DNA of 64,000 bases from Pseudomonas wuhanensis (GCF_030687395.1 NZ_CP117430.1:372001-436000), one strand, 5' to 3'. Shown: positions 43,733 through 53,659, counted from the first letter of the stretch. Made by a program: numbers and translations. Notes: a model not told the origin generated them from the sequence alone.

Positions 43733-45222
43733 TAGTGCTCCGGAACCCCGAGCGGTTGCTCGGCAGGTTTGTCAGATGGGGCCGGCAACGGCTTTTGTGG
43801 CACGGTCGGGCCAGCGCTGACGATGACCAGTTTGTCCGTGCTCAGGTGTTTGTTCAATGCGGCTTTGACTTGCTCGACGGTCAGGCTCTGGGACTGCTGC
43901 ATGAAGTCTTCCAGATAGGTCAGCGGCAAGTTGTAAAAACCCATGGCGCCAAGCTGCCCGACGATATCGGCGTTGCTGGCGGTGGACAGCGGGAAGCTGC
44001 CGGCCAGTTCGCGCTTGGCGTCGTCGAGTTCTTTCTCGGTGGGGCCGGTCTTAAGATAATCGGCGAGCACGTCCTGCACCAGTTTCAGCGTGCCTTCGCT
44101 CATCTCGGCGCGGGTTTGCAGGTTGATCATGAACGGGCCGCGAGCCTGCATCGGGCTGAAACCCGAATACACGCCGTAGGCCAGGCCGCGCTTCTCGCGC
44201 ACTTCGCTCATCAAGCGAGTGCCGAAACCACCGCCGCCAAGGATCTGATTGCCCAGGGACAGCGCTGCGTAATCCGGATCGTCACGGTCGATGCCCAGTT
44301 GCGCGATCATCAGGTTGGTCTGCTTGGACGGAAACTCGATATGGCCAATGCTCGACTTGGGGTCAGTCGGCTGTTCGATTTTCGCCAGGGCCGGGCCTTT
44401 GGGCAGGTCGGCGGACACTTGGGCGGCAACCGCCTCGGCTTCAGCGCGCGACAGGTCGCCCACCAGCGCAATCACCACATTGCCGGCGGCGTAGGCTTTC
44501 TGATGGAAGGCTCGCAATTGCGCCAGGGTGATGGGTGGAATGCTCTTCGCCGTGCCGTCGCTTGCATGCGCGTAGGGGTGATCGCCGTACAAGCGATTCA
44601 TCAGCTCGATGCTGGCGAGTTTGCCGGGGTTCTGTTTCTGATATTCGAAGCCGGCCAGCATCTGGTTCTTGATGCGCGCAAATGAGTCGGCGGGGAAGGT
44701 CGGTTTGCCGACGACTTCAGCGAACAGCTTCAAGGCAGGCTCGCGTTTGTCCGCGGCACTGAGGCTGCGCAGCGACGCAATCGCCATGTCTTTATAGGCG
44801 CCATTACCGAAGTCGGCCCCCAGGCCTTCGAAGCCTTGGGCGATAGCGCTGACGTCTTTGCCAGCCACACCTTCATTGAGCATGGCGTTGGTCAGCAGGG
44901 CCAGGCCGGATGCATCGCCGTCCTGGCTGCTGCCAGCGGCGAAGATCAGGCGTATATCGAACATCGGCAGCTCACGGGCTTCAACGAACAGCACCTTGGC
45001 GCCTTCGGTCGTGTTCCAGGTCTGCACGTTCAGCGAGCGATGGCTTGGGGCCTTGCCGTCGAGTTCTGCCAGCGATTGCAGCTTCTGGCTCGCCTTGGCT
45101 TTGTCGAGGGCTTCGCTGGCGCTGGTTTCGTCAGACTTGGAGAAATAAAAGGCGGCAGCCCCGAGCAATGCAATGACGACCAGGCCGATCAGGGCCAGGC
45201 GCGGTTTTTTACGCTCACTCAT
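43732..45222 (-). CDS. M16-family peptidase subunit without the zinc motif
   Basis: A 496-residue M16-like protein, anchored by an N-terminal helix (ALIGLVVIALLGAAAFYF, about 8-26). Where active members have HxxEH it reads GLALLTNAMLNEG, so it should be catalytically dead and act as the partner of the HALEH protein encoded upstream, like the alpha subunits of processing peptidases. The C-terminal M16 domain has GGGGFGTRLMSEVREKRGLAYGV (GFGTRLMSEVREKRGL). It overlaps the upstream gene by 8 bp. Confidence 0.88.
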   Translation of the reverse strand: MSERKKPRLALIGLVVIALLGAAAFYFSKSDETSASEALDKAKASQKLQSLAELDGKAPSHRSLNVQTWNTTEGAKVLFVEARELPMFDIRLIFAAGSSQDGDASGLALLTNAMLNEGVAGKDVSAIAQGFEGLGADFGNGAYKDMAIASLRSLSAADKREPALKLFAEVVGKPTFPADSFARIKNQMLAGFEYQKQNPGKLASIELMNRLYGDHPYAHASDGTAKSIPPITLAQLRAFHQKAYAAGNVVIALVGDLSRAEAEAVAAQVSADLPKGPALAKIEQPTDPKSSIGHIEFPSKQTNLMIAQLGIDRDDPDYAALSLGNQILGGGGFGTRLMSEVREKRGLAYGVYSGFSPMQARGPFMINLQTRAEMSEGTLKLVQDVLADYLKTGPTEKELDDAKRELAGSFPLSTASNADIVGQLGAMGFYNLPLTYLEDFMQQSQSLTVEQVKAALNKHLSTDKLVIVSAGPTVPQKPLPAPSDKPAEQPLGVPEH

Positions 45223-46570
45223 GAGTCGTCTCCTCTGGCAGTACATGGGCGACGCTGAGACGTGCGCGGGTGAAATACAGCTTGGCGGCTTTCTGGATGT
45301 CTTGCGGGGTCACGCTTTCCAGATCGGCGAGTTCGGTGTCCATCAGTTTCCAGGACAGCCCGACGGTTTCCAGTTGGCCGATGGCGGTGGCCTGGCTGGT
45401 GATCGAGTCACGCTCGTAGACCAGGCCGGCAATGACCTGCGCTCGCACCCGCTCCAGCTCTTCAGTGGACGGCGCGGTGGTTTTCAGCTGTTCGAGCAGT
45501 TTCCACAGGCCGGCTTCCGCCTGGGCCATGGTTTTCTTCTTCTGGGTGTTCGGCGTGGCCGACAAAGTGAACAGACTGTCGCCGCGGGTATAGGCGTCGT
45601 AGCTCGACGAACCGCCGGACACCAGCTCTTCGCCGCGTTCCAGTTGCGTCGGGATCCGGCCGCTGTAGCCGCCGTCGAGCAGGGCGGAGATCAGGCGCAG
45701 AGCGTTAACTGAACGCTTGTCTTCGGCGGTAGCGATGCTCGGCACGTTGAAGGCCAGCATCAGGCTCGGCAATTGAGTCTGCACATGCAGGGTGATCTTC
45801 CGTTCGCCGGGCTCGGCCAGTTCCAGCGGGATTTTCGCTGATGGCACGTCGCGCTTGGCGATCGGGCCGAAGTAACGCTGGGCCAGGGTTTTGACTTCAT
45901 CCGGGGTCACGTCACCGACCACCACCAGGGTGGCGTTGTTCGGTACATACCAGGACTGATACCAATGGCGCAGTTCTTCGATTTTCATGCGGTCGAGGTC
46001 CGCCATCCAGCCGATGGTCGGCGTGTGATAACCGCTGGCGGGGTAGGCCATGGCCATGAAGCGTTCATAGGCCTTGGACATCGGCTTGTCGTCGGTGCGC
46101 AGGCGACGTTCTTCCTTGATCACCTCGATCTCGCGGGTGAACTCGTCGGCTGGCAGGCGCAGATTGGCCATGCGGTCCGCTTCCAGCTCGAAGGCCACGC
46201 CCAGACGATCACGGGCCAGCACCTGGTAATAGGCGGTGAAGTCATCGCTGGTGAAGGCGTTTTCTTCGGCACCGAGGTCGCGCAAGATCAGCGAGGCTTC
46301 ACCGGGGCCGACCTTCTCGCTGCCCTTGAACATCATGTGTTCCAGCGCATGGGACAGCCCGGTCTGGCCCGGGGTCTCATAGCTTGAGCCAACCTTGTAC
46401 CAGACCTGGGAAACGACGACCGGCGCACGATGGTCTTCGCGCACGACGACCTTCAGGCCGTTGTCGAGGGTGAATTCGTGGGTGGGTTGTGGATCGGCAG
46501 CCAGGGCTGAAAGTGGCAGACAAACTGTGCTGAACAGCAGGCCTGCAGCGCGGCGGGCTAAAGCATTCAT
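45215..46570 (-). CDS. M16-family zinc peptidase, catalytic subunit
   Basis: A 451-residue insulinase-type peptidase with a signal peptide (LLFSTVCLPLSALAADP). The inverted zinc motif GLSHALEHMMF (HxxEH) is at about residues 74-84 with the third ligand Glu in the region EENAFTSDDFTAYY. Together with the zinc-free partner it should form a periplasmic heterodimer that cuts small peptides; the natural substrate is unknown. First gene of an operon with the partner and rsmD, divergent from ftsY. Confidence 0.9.
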   Translation of the reverse strand: MNALARRAAGLLFSTVCLPLSALAADPQPTHEFTLDNGLKVVVREDHRAPVVVSQVWYKVGSSYETPGQTGLSHALEHMMFKGSEKVGPGEASLILRDLGAEENAFTSDDFTAYYQVLARDRLGVAFELEADRMANLRLPADEFTREIEVIKEERRLRTDDKPMSKAYERFMAMAYPASGYHTPTIGWMADLDRMKIEELRHWYQSWYVPNNATLVVVGDVTPDEVKTLAQRYFGPIAKRDVPSAKIPLELAEPGERKITLHVQTQLPSLMLAFNVPSIATAEDKRSVNALRLISALLDGGYSGRIPTQLERGEELVSGGSSSYDAYTRGDSLFTLSATPNTQKKKTMAQAEAGLWKLLEQLKTTAPSTEELERVRAQVIAGLVYERDSITSQATAIGQLETVGLSWKLMDTELADLESVTPQDIQKAAKLYFTRARLSVAHVLPEETTHE

Positions 46571-46914
46571 TCGTTTTTAAACCTTTGGGGCTGCCCGCTT
46601 GGTCTTAGCCTAGGCGGGCGAGGAGGTGCTAGGATACTGATCCGTTTTACTGGCGGCCACGCCTATCAGGCCTTTGATCGGTCAGTAGGTTGTTTGGGTT
46701 TGCGGCTTGGGCTTTGAGTTTGTCAGCTAAACTCTGCGTTTTCGCCGACGATGCCGTTCCAGTCCTTCGTATTGATCAAACTTTGAGGTGCCGTTGGTAC
46801 CTCGACAAAATGTTGCGCGTGAACAAGCTGGATGAATCGCAGTCTGTTCTGCATCGAATTATTTATTGCCGAGGCGCCCTTTGGCGCGTCGCTACCGTGA
46901 GATAGCCGTCCTCC
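46571..46914. other. 344-bp divergent intergenic region, M16 operon and ftsY
   Basis: No convincing gene. It must hold the divergent promoters. An extended -10-like tgctaggat is near 46627-46636 on the plus strand, but no well-spaced -35 accompanies it. A small hairpin (gcgccctttggcgc) lies near 46872-46885, just upstream of ftsY. A short open frame across 46690-46905 lacks a ribosome binding site and recognisable sequence. Confidence 0.5.
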
Positions 46915-48468
46915 ATGTTTGGTTCCAACGACGACAAGAAGACCCCAGCTGCGGCTGGCGAGAAGAAAAGCCTGTTCGGATGGCTGCGCAAAAAGCCGCA
47001 GGAACCCGTTGTCGAACAGCCACAGCCACTTTCTGAGGCAACCCCTGCGCCAGTCATGGAAGAAGTGCCCGCGCCGATTGCCCTGCCGATCGCCGAGCCG
47101 GTGCTGCAATCCGCGGCCGAGCCTGCTTCTGAAACCGTAATCGTGGCCCCATTGCCGCTGACGCCCGTCGCCGAGCCGTGGCTGACGTTGCCGGTGGCGG
47201 AAGAGCCGGTGGCACTGGTCGAAGATGAGCAAGCAGCTCATATCACGCCGCCGATTCCGGCCCCGACTGCGTTCGCTCCTGAGCCGGTTCGGGCGCCAGT
47301 GGTTGCGCCGGTTGTTGAGCCTGTGTTCGTGGCTGAGCCTGCGCCGGTTGTTCCAGAGCCTGTAGTGCCGGCATTTGTTGCTCCCGCTCCGGTTGCTCCG
47401 GTTGCTCCGGTTGTTCAAGCGCGAGAGCCAGAGCCAGAGCCAGCACCTGCACCTGCACCGGTCATCGTTCCGGTTGTCGCCACGCCCGTTGCTCCAGTTG
47501 AAACTCCGGTCGAGCCTGTGCGTACCGAAGAGACCAAGGCCGGTTTCTTCGCCCGCCTCAAGCAAGGCTTGTCCAAGACCAGCGCCAGCATTGGCGAGGG
47601 CATGGCCAGTCTGTTCCTCGGCAAGAAAATCATCGATGACGAGTTGCTCGAAGACATCGAAACCCGTCTGCTGACCGCCGATGTCGGCGTCGAAGCGACG
47701 TCGGTGATCATTCAGCGCCTGACTCAGAAAGTCGCCCGCAAAGAATTGGCCGATGCCGATGCACTGTACAAATCCCTGCAGGCCGAACTGGCCGCCATGC
47801 TCAAACCGGTCGAGCAGCCACTGAAAATCACCTCACAGAACAAGCCGTTCGTGATTCTGGTGGTGGGCGTCAATGGTGCCGGCAAGACCACCACCATCGG
47901 CAAACTGGCGAAGAAGCTGCAACTGGAAGGCAAGAAAGTCATGCTCGCCGCCGGTGACACCTTTCGCGCCGCAGCGGTCGAGCAGTTGCAAGTCTGGGGT
48001 GAGCGCAACAAGATTCCGGTCATCGCCCAGCACACCGGCGCCGATTCGGCTTCGGTCATCTTCGATGCCGTGCAGGCCGCCAAGGCCCGTGGCATTGACG
48101 TGCTGATCGCCGACACCGCCGGTCGTTTGCACACCAAAGACAACCTGATGGAAGAACTGAAAAAAGTTCGTCGGGTAATCGGCAAGCTCGACGCCGATGC
48201 ACCGCACGAGGTCCTGTTGGTGCTCGACGCCGGTACCGGCCAGAACGCCATCAACCAGGCCAAGCAATTCAACCAGACCGTCGAATTGACCGGCCTGGCG
48301 CTGACCAAACTCGACGGCACCGCCAAGGGTGGGGTGATTTTCGCCCTGGCCAAGCAGTTTGGCTTACCGATTCGCTATATCGGCGTCGGCGAAGGCATCG
48401 ACGATTTGCGTACTTTTGAAGCAGAACCCTTTGTCCAGGCATTGTTTGCCGAGCGGGAGCGTTCATGA
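46915..48468 (+). CDS. ftsY: Signal recognition particle receptor FtsY
   Basis: Receptor GTPase that docks ribosome-SRP complexes at the inner membrane. The 517-residue protein has a basic N-terminal tip (KKSLFGWLRKKPQ), an unusually long, Pro/Val/Ala/Glu-rich linker (about 25-200) with repeats such as VAPVVEPVF and APVAPVAPVV, then the NG domain: GVNGAGKTTTIGKLA (P-loop), DTFRAAAVEQLQ, DTAGRLHTKDNLMEEL and TKLDGTAKGG. The linker takes the place of the acidic A domain of E. coli FtsY. Its stop overlaps the ftsE start by 4 bp. Confidence 0.96.
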   Translation: MFGSNDDKKTPAAAGEKKSLFGWLRKKPQEPVVEQPQPLSEATPAPVMEEVPAPIALPIAEPVLQSAAEPASETVIVAPLPLTPVAEPWLTLPVAEEPVALVEDEQAAHITPPIPAPTAFAPEPVRAPVVAPVVEPVFVAEPAPVVPEPVVPAFVAPAPVAPVAPVVQAREPEPEPAPAPAPVIVPVVATPVAPVETPVEPVRTEETKAGFFARLKQGLSKTSASIGEGMASLFLGKKIIDDELLEDIETRLLTADVGVEATSVIIQRLTQKVARKELADADALYKSLQAELAAMLKPVEQPLKITSQNKPFVILVVGVNGAGKTTTIGKLAKKLQLEGKKVMLAAGDTFRAAAVEQLQVWGERNKIPVIAQHTGADSASVIFDAVQAAKARGIDVLIADTAGRLHTKDNLMEELKKVRRVIGKLDADAPHEVLLVLDAGTGQNAINQAKQFNQTVELTGLALTKLDGTAKGGVIFALAKQFGLPIRYIGVGEGIDDLRTFEAEPFVQALFAERERS

Positions 48469-49136
48469 TTCGTTTCGAACAGGTCGGTAAACGCTACCCG
48501 AATGGTCACGTCGGCTTGCATGAGCTGAGCTTTCGAGTCCGTCGGGGCGAATTCTTGTTTGTCACCGGCCATTCCGGCGCTGGCAAAAGCACCTTGTTGC
48601 GGCTGTTGCTGGCCATGGAGCGTCCGACCACCGGCAAATTGCTGCTGGCAGGGCAAGACCTGAGCACCATCAGCAATGCGCAGATTCCGTTCCTGCGCCG
48701 GCAAATCGGCGTGGTGTTTCAGAACCACCAGTTGCTGTTCGATCGCACGGTGTTCAACAACGTCGCGTTGCCGTTGCAGATCCTTGGCCTGTCCAAGGCC
48801 GAAGTCGCCAAGCGCGTGGACTCGGCCCTGGAGCGCGTGGCGCTCTCGGACAAAACCGATCTCTACCCCGGCGACCTGTCCACCGGCCAGCAACAGCGCG
48901 TCGGCATCGCCCGCGCCATCGTTCACCGTCCAGCCTTGCTGCTGGCGGACGAACCCACCGGTAACCTCGACCCGCGTCTGGCGGCAGAAATCATGGGCGT
49001 GTTCGAAGACATCAACCGTCTGGGCACCAGTGTGCTGATCGCCAGTCACGACCTGGCATTGATTGCCCGCATGCGTCATCGCATGCTCACGCTGCAGCGT
49101 GGCCGATTGATTGGTGACGGGGAGGCTGGCGTATGA
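48465..49136 (+). CDS. ftsE: Cell division ATP-binding protein FtsE
   Basis: The 223-residue ATPase of the FtsEX complex, which activates peptidoglycan hydrolases at the division site through EnvC-like partners. Walker A GHSGAGKST, ABC signature LSTGQQQRVGIARAI and Walker B LLLADEPTGNLD are intact. The gene overlaps both neighbours by 4 bp (ftsY before, ftsX after), so all three are made from one coupled mRNA. Confidence 0.96.
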   Translation: MIRFEQVGKRYPNGHVGLHELSFRVRRGEFLFVTGHSGAGKSTLLRLLLAMERPTTGKLLLAGQDLSTISNAQIPFLRRQIGVVFQNHQLLFDRTVFNNVALPLQILGLSKAEVAKRVDSALERVALSDKTDLYPGDLSTGQQQRVGIARAIVHRPALLLADEPTGNLDPRLAAEIMGVFEDINRLGTSVLIASHDLALIARMRHRMLTLQRGRLIGDGEAGV

Positions 49137-50158
49137 GTGCAACACGTAGCCCCAAGGTTTCCGAGCGCGTGGCCCCGAAGGCCGCCGATCCGCAACCGCA
49201 GCAGAAGAAAAAGCGCGACGATGACGATGGTCCGGATTTCTCTACGCTGTTCCGCGCCTGGGTCGAAAGCCATCGTGCGAGTCTGCTGGACAGCTTGCGC
49301 CGCTTGGGCAAACACCCGATCGGCAGCTTTTTCACCTGCATGGTGATGGCGGTTGCCCTCAGTTTGCCGATGGGTCTGTCACTTTTGCTGAATAACGTCG
49401 AGCGCCTCGGTGGTTCCTGGCAGCGTGCGGCGCAGATTTCCCTGTACCTGCAACTCGATGCCAGTCCTGAACAAGGCGAGTCGTTGCGCGAGCAGATCAA
49501 GGGCATGCCGGGCGTGGCCGACGCCGAATACGTGGGTCGCGATCAGGCGCTGGAAGAGTTCCAGCAGCAGTCTGGACTGGGCGAAGCGCTCAAGGAACTT
49601 CCGGAAAACCCGCTGCCGGGCGTGGTCCTGGTGACCCCGAATGAGGTCGACAAACCCGCGCTTGAAGCATTGAGACAAAAACTTTCCGAATTGCCGAAGG
49701 TACAACAAGCGCAACTTGATCTAGTCTGGGTCGAGCGTCTGGCAGCCATCCTCAAGCTGGGCGACCGTTTTGTCTTCGGTCTGACCGTGCTTTTGGTTTC
49801 TGCATTACTTTTGGTGATAGGCAATACCATTCGTCTTCATATTGAAAACCGCCGCACAGAGATAGAAGTGATTAAACTCGTCGGCGGCACTGACAGCTAT
49901 GTGCGCAGGCCCTTTCTGTATATGGGTGCGCTTTATGGCTTTGGTGCAGGGATTCTTTCCTGGGGTGTGTTGGCGTTCGGCCTGAACTGGCTGAACGACG
50001 CGGTAGTTGGACTGGCCGGTTTGTACGGCAGTGATTTTGCGCTGGCCGGAGTGCCAGTTGCCGACGGTCTATCGCTCTTGCTTGGCGCGGTGCTGTTGGG
50101 GTATATCGGTGCATGGATTGCAGTCGCACGCCACCTGCGGGAGCTTGCGCCAAAGTAA
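49133..50158 (+). CDS. ftsX: Cell division protein FtsX
   Basis: Permease-like partner of FtsE. The 341-residue protein has a long charged N-terminal cytoplasmic part (residues 1-55, including RSPKVSERVAPKAADPQ and KKKRDDDDG), a first membrane helix at about 65-85, a periplasmic loop with GMPGVADAEYVGRDQALEEF that contacts hydrolase activators, and three further helices in the C-terminal half (VLLVSALLLVIGNTIRLHIE and others). Confidence 0.95.
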   Translation: MSATRSPKVSERVAPKAADPQPQQKKKRDDDDGPDFSTLFRAWVESHRASLLDSLRRLGKHPIGSFFTCMVMAVALSLPMGLSLLLNNVERLGGSWQRAAQISLYLQLDASPEQGESLREQIKGMPGVADAEYVGRDQALEEFQQQSGLGEALKELPENPLPGVVLVTPNEVDKPALEALRQKLSELPKVQQAQLDLVWVERLAAILKLGDRFVFGLTVLLVSALLLVIGNTIRLHIENRRTEIEVIKLVGGTDSYVRRPFLYMGALYGFGAGILSWGVLAFGLNWLNDAVVGLAGLYGSDFALAGVPVADGLSLLLGAVLLGYIGAWIAVARHLRELAPK

Positions 50159-50271
50159 TATCATTTTGCTCGTATTGACCTTTCAGCGTTTATGGGAACT
50201 TGTTTTTTGGTTTCCGGTCAATTTTCGCAGTGCTGAACTGCACGAGTTATGTAAGTCGGAGGTTTTTTCGT

Positions 50272-51126
50272 ATGACCAATTCTTTGCAGCCTGCATATGC
50301 TCTGGTCCCGGGTGCGAACCTGGAGGCCTATGTGCACACGGTGAACAGCATTCCATTGCTGACGCCGGAGCAGGAGCGTGAACTGGCCGAGAGTCTCTAT
50401 TATGAGCAGGATTTGGGGGCGGCTCGGCAGATGGTGCTCGCCCACCTGCGTTTTGTCGTACACATTGCCCGTAGCTATTCCGGCTACGGCCTGGCCCAGG
50501 CTGACCTGATCCAGGAAGGCAACGTCGGCCTGATGAAAGCGGTCAAGCGTTTCAACCCGGAAATGGGTGTTCGCCTGGTGTCCTTTGCGGTGCACTGGAT
50601 CAAGGCGGAAATCCACGAGTTCATCCTGCGCAACTGGCGGATCGTGAAAGTCGCGACCACCAAGGCTCAGCGCAAGCTGTTCTTCAACCTGCGCAGCCAG
50701 AAGAAACGTCTGGCCTGGCTGAACAACGAGGAAGTCCATCGCGTGGCGGAAAGCCTCGGCGTAGAGCCGCGGGAAGTGCGCGAGATGGAAAGTCGCCTGA
50801 CCGGCCATGACATGGCTTTCGACCCGGCCGCGGAAGCGGACGACGACAGTGCATTCCAGTCGCCGGCCAACTATCTGGAAGACCACCGGTACGACCCGGC
50901 CCGTCAACTGGAAGACGCCGACTGGAGCGACAACTCCAACCACAACCTGCACGAAGCGCTTGAAGTGCTGGACGACCGCAGCCGCGACATCCTCTACCAG
51001 CGCTGGCTGGCAGAAGAAAAAGCCACGCTGCACGACCTGGCGCAGAAGTACAACGTGTCGGCCGAGCGTATTCGTCAGCTCGAGAAGAGCGCGATGAACA
51101 AGCTCAAGTTGTCGATCGCTGCGTAA
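50272..51126 (+). CDS. rpoH: Heat-shock sigma factor RpoH (sigma-32)
   Basis: A 284-residue sigma factor with region 2 ([23 protein letters not shown]), the RpoH box between regions 2 and 3 ([15 protein letters not shown]) and the region 4 helix-turn-helix ([24 protein letters not shown]). The ATG at 50272 follows cggaggt; upstream in-frame codons are in the leader. It comes 113 bp after ftsX on the same strand and has its own strong terminator. Leader hairpins that sense temperature are known for rpoH in other species; I cannot confirm one here by eye. Confidence 0.97.
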   Translation: MTNSLQPAYALVPGANLEAYVHTVNSIPLLTPEQERELAESLYYEQDLGAARQMVLAHLRFVVHIARSYSGYGLAQADLIQEGNVGLMKAVKRFNPEMGVRLVSFAVHWIKAEIHEFILRNWRIVKVATTKAQRKLFFNLRSQKKRLAWLNNEEVHRVAESLGVEPREVREMESRLTGHDMAFDPAAEADDDSAFQSPANYLEDHRYDPARQLEDADWSDNSNHNLHEALEVLDDRSRDILYQRWLAEEKATLHDLAQKYNVSAERIRQLEKSAMNKLKLSIAA

Positions 51127-51142
51127 CCCGCGCGAAGGCAAT

Positions 51143-51177
51143 AAAAAACGCCCCGATCATTTGATCGGGGCGTTTTT
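51143..51177 (+). terminator. Intrinsic terminator of rpoH
   Basis: aaaaaacgccccgatca and tgatcggggcgttttt pair over 15 or more bases around a two- to four-base loop, followed by a T-run. It lies 17 bp past the rpoH stop codon and works in both directions. Confidence 0.95.
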
Positions 51178-51210
51178 GTTTGGGCCCATTTTTCAGCTTC
51201 GCCTTGGTCC

Positions 51211-51302
51211 CTGTGGGAGCGGGCTTGCCCGCGAAGGCGTAGTGTCAGTCGACATCAATGTTGAATGATCAGCCGTCATCGCGGGCAAGCCCGCTCCCAT
51301 AG
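51211..51302. repeat. REPIN (two inverted REP palindromes)
   Basis: Inverted REP pair between the rpoH terminator and the convergent mtgA gene. The left copy has cccgcgaagg and the right catcgcgggc, so the outer bases differ slightly. Confidence 0.9.
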
Positions 51303-51333
51303 GGTTCTATAGTGCCCAAAAAATCGTGAGCGG

Positions 51334-52056
51334 TTACTGAGACCAAGGTGCCCGACGCGAATCGTTGAGCCCGAGCAGATAACTGTCCCCACCCAACTGA
51401 CTCATCTGCTGGCGAATCCACCCGGCCCGTCTTGCAACGTAAGAGGTTGGATGGCTGGCGCTCCACACCCGCGGGTTCGGCAGTACCGCAGCCAGCAAAC
51501 TCGCCTGCTGTCGGGATATCGAGCGAGCGCCGACACCAAAGTGATGCCGAGCCGCCGCTTCGGCGCCAAACACCCCTTCATCCCACTCGACGCTGTTGAG
51601 GTACACCTCAAGAATCCGCTGCTTGGGCCAGAACACCTCGATCAGCCCGGTAAACCAGACCTCCAGGCCTTTGCGCAGCCAGCTGCGGCCAGACCACAGA
51701 AACAGGTTCTTCGACACTTGCTGGCTCAGGGTGCTGGCACCGCGAATCGAGCCGCCGCGTTCGTTATGCGCAAACGCCGCCTGAATCGCGCCGATATCAA
51801 AGCCCCAATGCTCGGGAAACTTCTGGTCCTCACCGGCAATCACCGCGACTTTCAGGTTGTCGGAGATTTCATCCCAGGGTTTCCAGATGCGCTGCAAGTC
51901 AATCGGCTCGCCGTCGAACCAGGATTCGATCTTGCGCTCGACCATCAGCGCCGTTCCCGGTGGCGGCACCACCCGAAACAGCAACACCAGCAATACGCTA
52001 CCGCCCGCGAACCAGAGCAGGGCCTTTGTGAGACGACGGAAAATTAACTGCAGCAT
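51334..52056 (-). CDS. mtgA: Monofunctional peptidoglycan glycosyltransferase MtgA
   Basis: Polymerises glycan strands from lipid II in the periplasm. The 240-residue protein has an N-terminal membrane anchor (ALLWFAGGSVLLVLLFRVV, about 12-30) and the GT51 motifs: AVIAGEDQKFPEHWGFD with the catalytic Glu, RGASTLSQQVSKNLFL, KGLEVWFTGLIE and RILEVYLNSVEWDEGVFG. It lacks a transpeptidase domain, as expected. Confidence 0.95.
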   Translation of the reverse strand: MLQLIFRRLTKALLWFAGGSVLLVLLFRVVPPPGTALMVERKIESWFDGEPIDLQRIWKPWDEISDNLKVAVIAGEDQKFPEHWGFDIGAIQAAFAHNERGGSIRGASTLSQQVSKNLFLWSGRSWLRKGLEVWFTGLIEVFWPKQRILEVYLNSVEWDEGVFGAEAAARHHFGVGARSISRQQASLLAAVLPNPRVWSASHPTSYVARRAGWIRQQMSQLGGDSYLLGLNDSRRAPWSQ

Positions 52057-52130
52057 AGAGATGGCTTGGCCGAACCCATTGAGCCGGCCATTATACAGAC
52101 CCTGTTGATCGAGTCTGACTGGAGTTCTTC

Positions 52131-52502
52131 ATGTTGCGTGGCTTCCTGATGTTGGCTGCTTTCTTCGGTTTCACCGGCGTAGCCTTGGGCGCATTCGCCG
52201 CCCACGGCCTGAAAAGCCGCCTGGCGCCTGAGTATTTGACGATTTTCCATACGGGCGTCACTTATCAACTGGTGCATACCTTGGCGTTGCTGGGTGTGGC
52301 GCTGTTGGCCGCGCAGATTCCCTGTCGCCTGATTACCTGGGCCGGAGCGTCATTTGCCATTGGTATTGTGTTGTTTTCCGGCAGCCTGTACCTGCTGACG
52401 ATGACCGGCGTCAGCAAGCTCGGGATCGTTACACCCTTCGGTGGCCTGGCGTTCCTGGTCGGCTGGGTTTGCCTGGGGCTTGCCGCCTGGCGGTTGAGCT
52501 GA
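52131..52502 (+). CDS. DUF423 family small membrane protein
   Basis: A 123-residue protein with four hydrophobic segments and the family motif GAFAAHGLKSRLAPEYLTIFHTGVTYQLVHTLALL (core GAFAAHGLK and HTGVTYQLVHTLALL). E. coli YgdD is a relative; function unknown. Divergent from mtgA with 74 bp between. Confidence 0.88.
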   Translation: MLRGFLMLAAFFGFTGVALGAFAAHGLKSRLAPEYLTIFHTGVTYQLVHTLALLGVALLAAQIPCRLITWAGASFAIGIVLFSGSLYLLTMTGVSKLGIVTPFGGLAFLVGWVCLGLAAWRLS

Positions 52503-52592
52503 CCACGCGGTCCATTTCGTGACGAATGGCTTGGGTCGGCCTGACTGATCGGGCTAGAATGCCAGCCCCTAAAAATGATGGCGGCATTCGGC

Positions 52593-52793
52593 ATGCGCAT
52601 TCAATTGAACGGCGAATCCCTTGAACTGCCCGACGGTGAAACCGTTGCGGCCCTGCTGACCCGTCTGGAACTGACCGGGCGCCGGGTGGCGGTCGAACTC
52701 AATCTGGATATCGTCCCGCGCAGCCAGCATGCCGACACCACGCTGAACGACGGCGATTGCGTCGAAGTGGTCCACGCCATCGGCGGCGGCTAG
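52593..52793 (+). CDS. thiS: Sulfur carrier protein ThiS
   Basis: A 66-residue ubiquitin-like protein that carries sulfur as a C-terminal thiocarboxylate for thiazole synthesis. It starts [18 protein letters not shown] and ends in GGG, with the di-glycine tail exposed for adenylation by ThiF. The ATG at 52593 fits the beta-grasp start; 62 bp before thiG, on the same strand. Confidence 0.94.
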   Translation: MRIQLNGESLELPDGETVAALLTRLELTGRRVAVELNLDIVPRSQHADTTLNDGDCVEVVHAIGGG

Positions 52794-52855
52794 CTGCCCG
52801 GCCCGAGCGGCCACAGAATATTCTGCAAGAACCTCACCCCTACAGAGGATTTCCC

Positions 52856-53650
52856 ATGAGCATCGTTCGTAGCGACAAGCCCTTCGTCCTGGCCGGTCGT
52901 ACTTACCAGTCGCGTTTGCTGGTAGGCACCGGCAAATACCGCGACATGGAAGAAACCCGTCTGGCCATCGAAGCCTCGGGTGCCGAGATCGTCACCTTCG
53001 CCGTGCGCCGCACCAACCTCGGCCAGAACCCGGGCGAACCGAACCTGCTCGAAGTCCTGTCGCCGGATCGCTACACCTTCCTGCCTAACACCGCCGGTTG
53101 CTACGACGCCATTGAAGCCGTGCGCACCTGCCGCCTGGCCCGTGAGCTGCTCGACGGCCACAATCTGGTGAAGCTGGAAGTGCTGGCGGATCAGAAAACC
53201 CTGTTCCCCAACGTGATCGAAACCCTCAAGGCCGCCGAAGTGCTGGTCAAGGAAGGCTTCGACGTGATGGTGTACACCAGCGATGACCCGATCATTGCCC
53301 GTCAACTGGCGGAAATCGGCTGCATCGCGGTCATGCCGCTGGCCGGTCTGATCGGTTCCGGCCTGGGGATCTGCAACCCGTACAACCTGCAGATCATCCT
53401 CGAAGAAGCGAAAATTCCGGTGTTGGTGGATGCCGGTGTCGGTACGGCTTCCGACGCCACCATCGCCATGGAACTGGGCTGTGAAGCGGTGCTGATGAAC
53501 TCGGCCATCGCCCATGCCCAGCAGCCGATCATGATGGCCGAAGCCATGAAACACGCCATCGTTGCAGGTCGCTTGGCCTACCTCGCCGGCCGCATGCCGA
53601 AAAAACTCTATGCCAGCGCCTCCTCGCCGCTGGATGGTCTGATCAAGTAA
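52856..53650 (+). CDS. thiG: Thiazole synthase ThiG
   Basis: Builds the thiazole ring of thiamine from deoxyxylulose phosphate, dehydroglycine and ThiS-thiocarboxylate. The 264-residue TIM barrel has RLLVGTGKY, the catalytic Lys in LVKLEVLAD, and phosphate-binding loops [14 protein letters not shown] and [11 protein letters not shown]. The ATG at 52856 follows agagga. No TPP riboswitch is visible upstream of thiS. Confidence 0.96.
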   Translation: MSIVRSDKPFVLAGRTYQSRLLVGTGKYRDMEETRLAIEASGAEIVTFAVRRTNLGQNPGEPNLLEVLSPDRYTFLPNTAGCYDAIEAVRTCRLARELLDGHNLVKLEVLADQKTLFPNVIETLKAAEVLVKEGFDVMVYTSDDPIIARQLAEIGCIAVMPLAGLIGSGLGICNPYNLQIILEEAKIPVLVDAGVGTASDATIAMELGCEAVLMNSAIAHAQQPIMMAEAMKHAIVAGRLAYLAGRMPKKLYASASSPLDGLIK

Positions 53651-53659
53651 GAGCCATTG

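Noticed and set aside
46690..46905. Short frame of 71 codons upstream of ftsY
   Set aside because: No ribosome binding site, no recognisable sequence and odd composition (many Arg, Cys, Trp). Treated as intergenic.
52503..52592. TPP riboswitch before thiS
   Set aside because: The gap is only 90 bp and lacks the conserved CUGAGA-type element of TPP aptamers.
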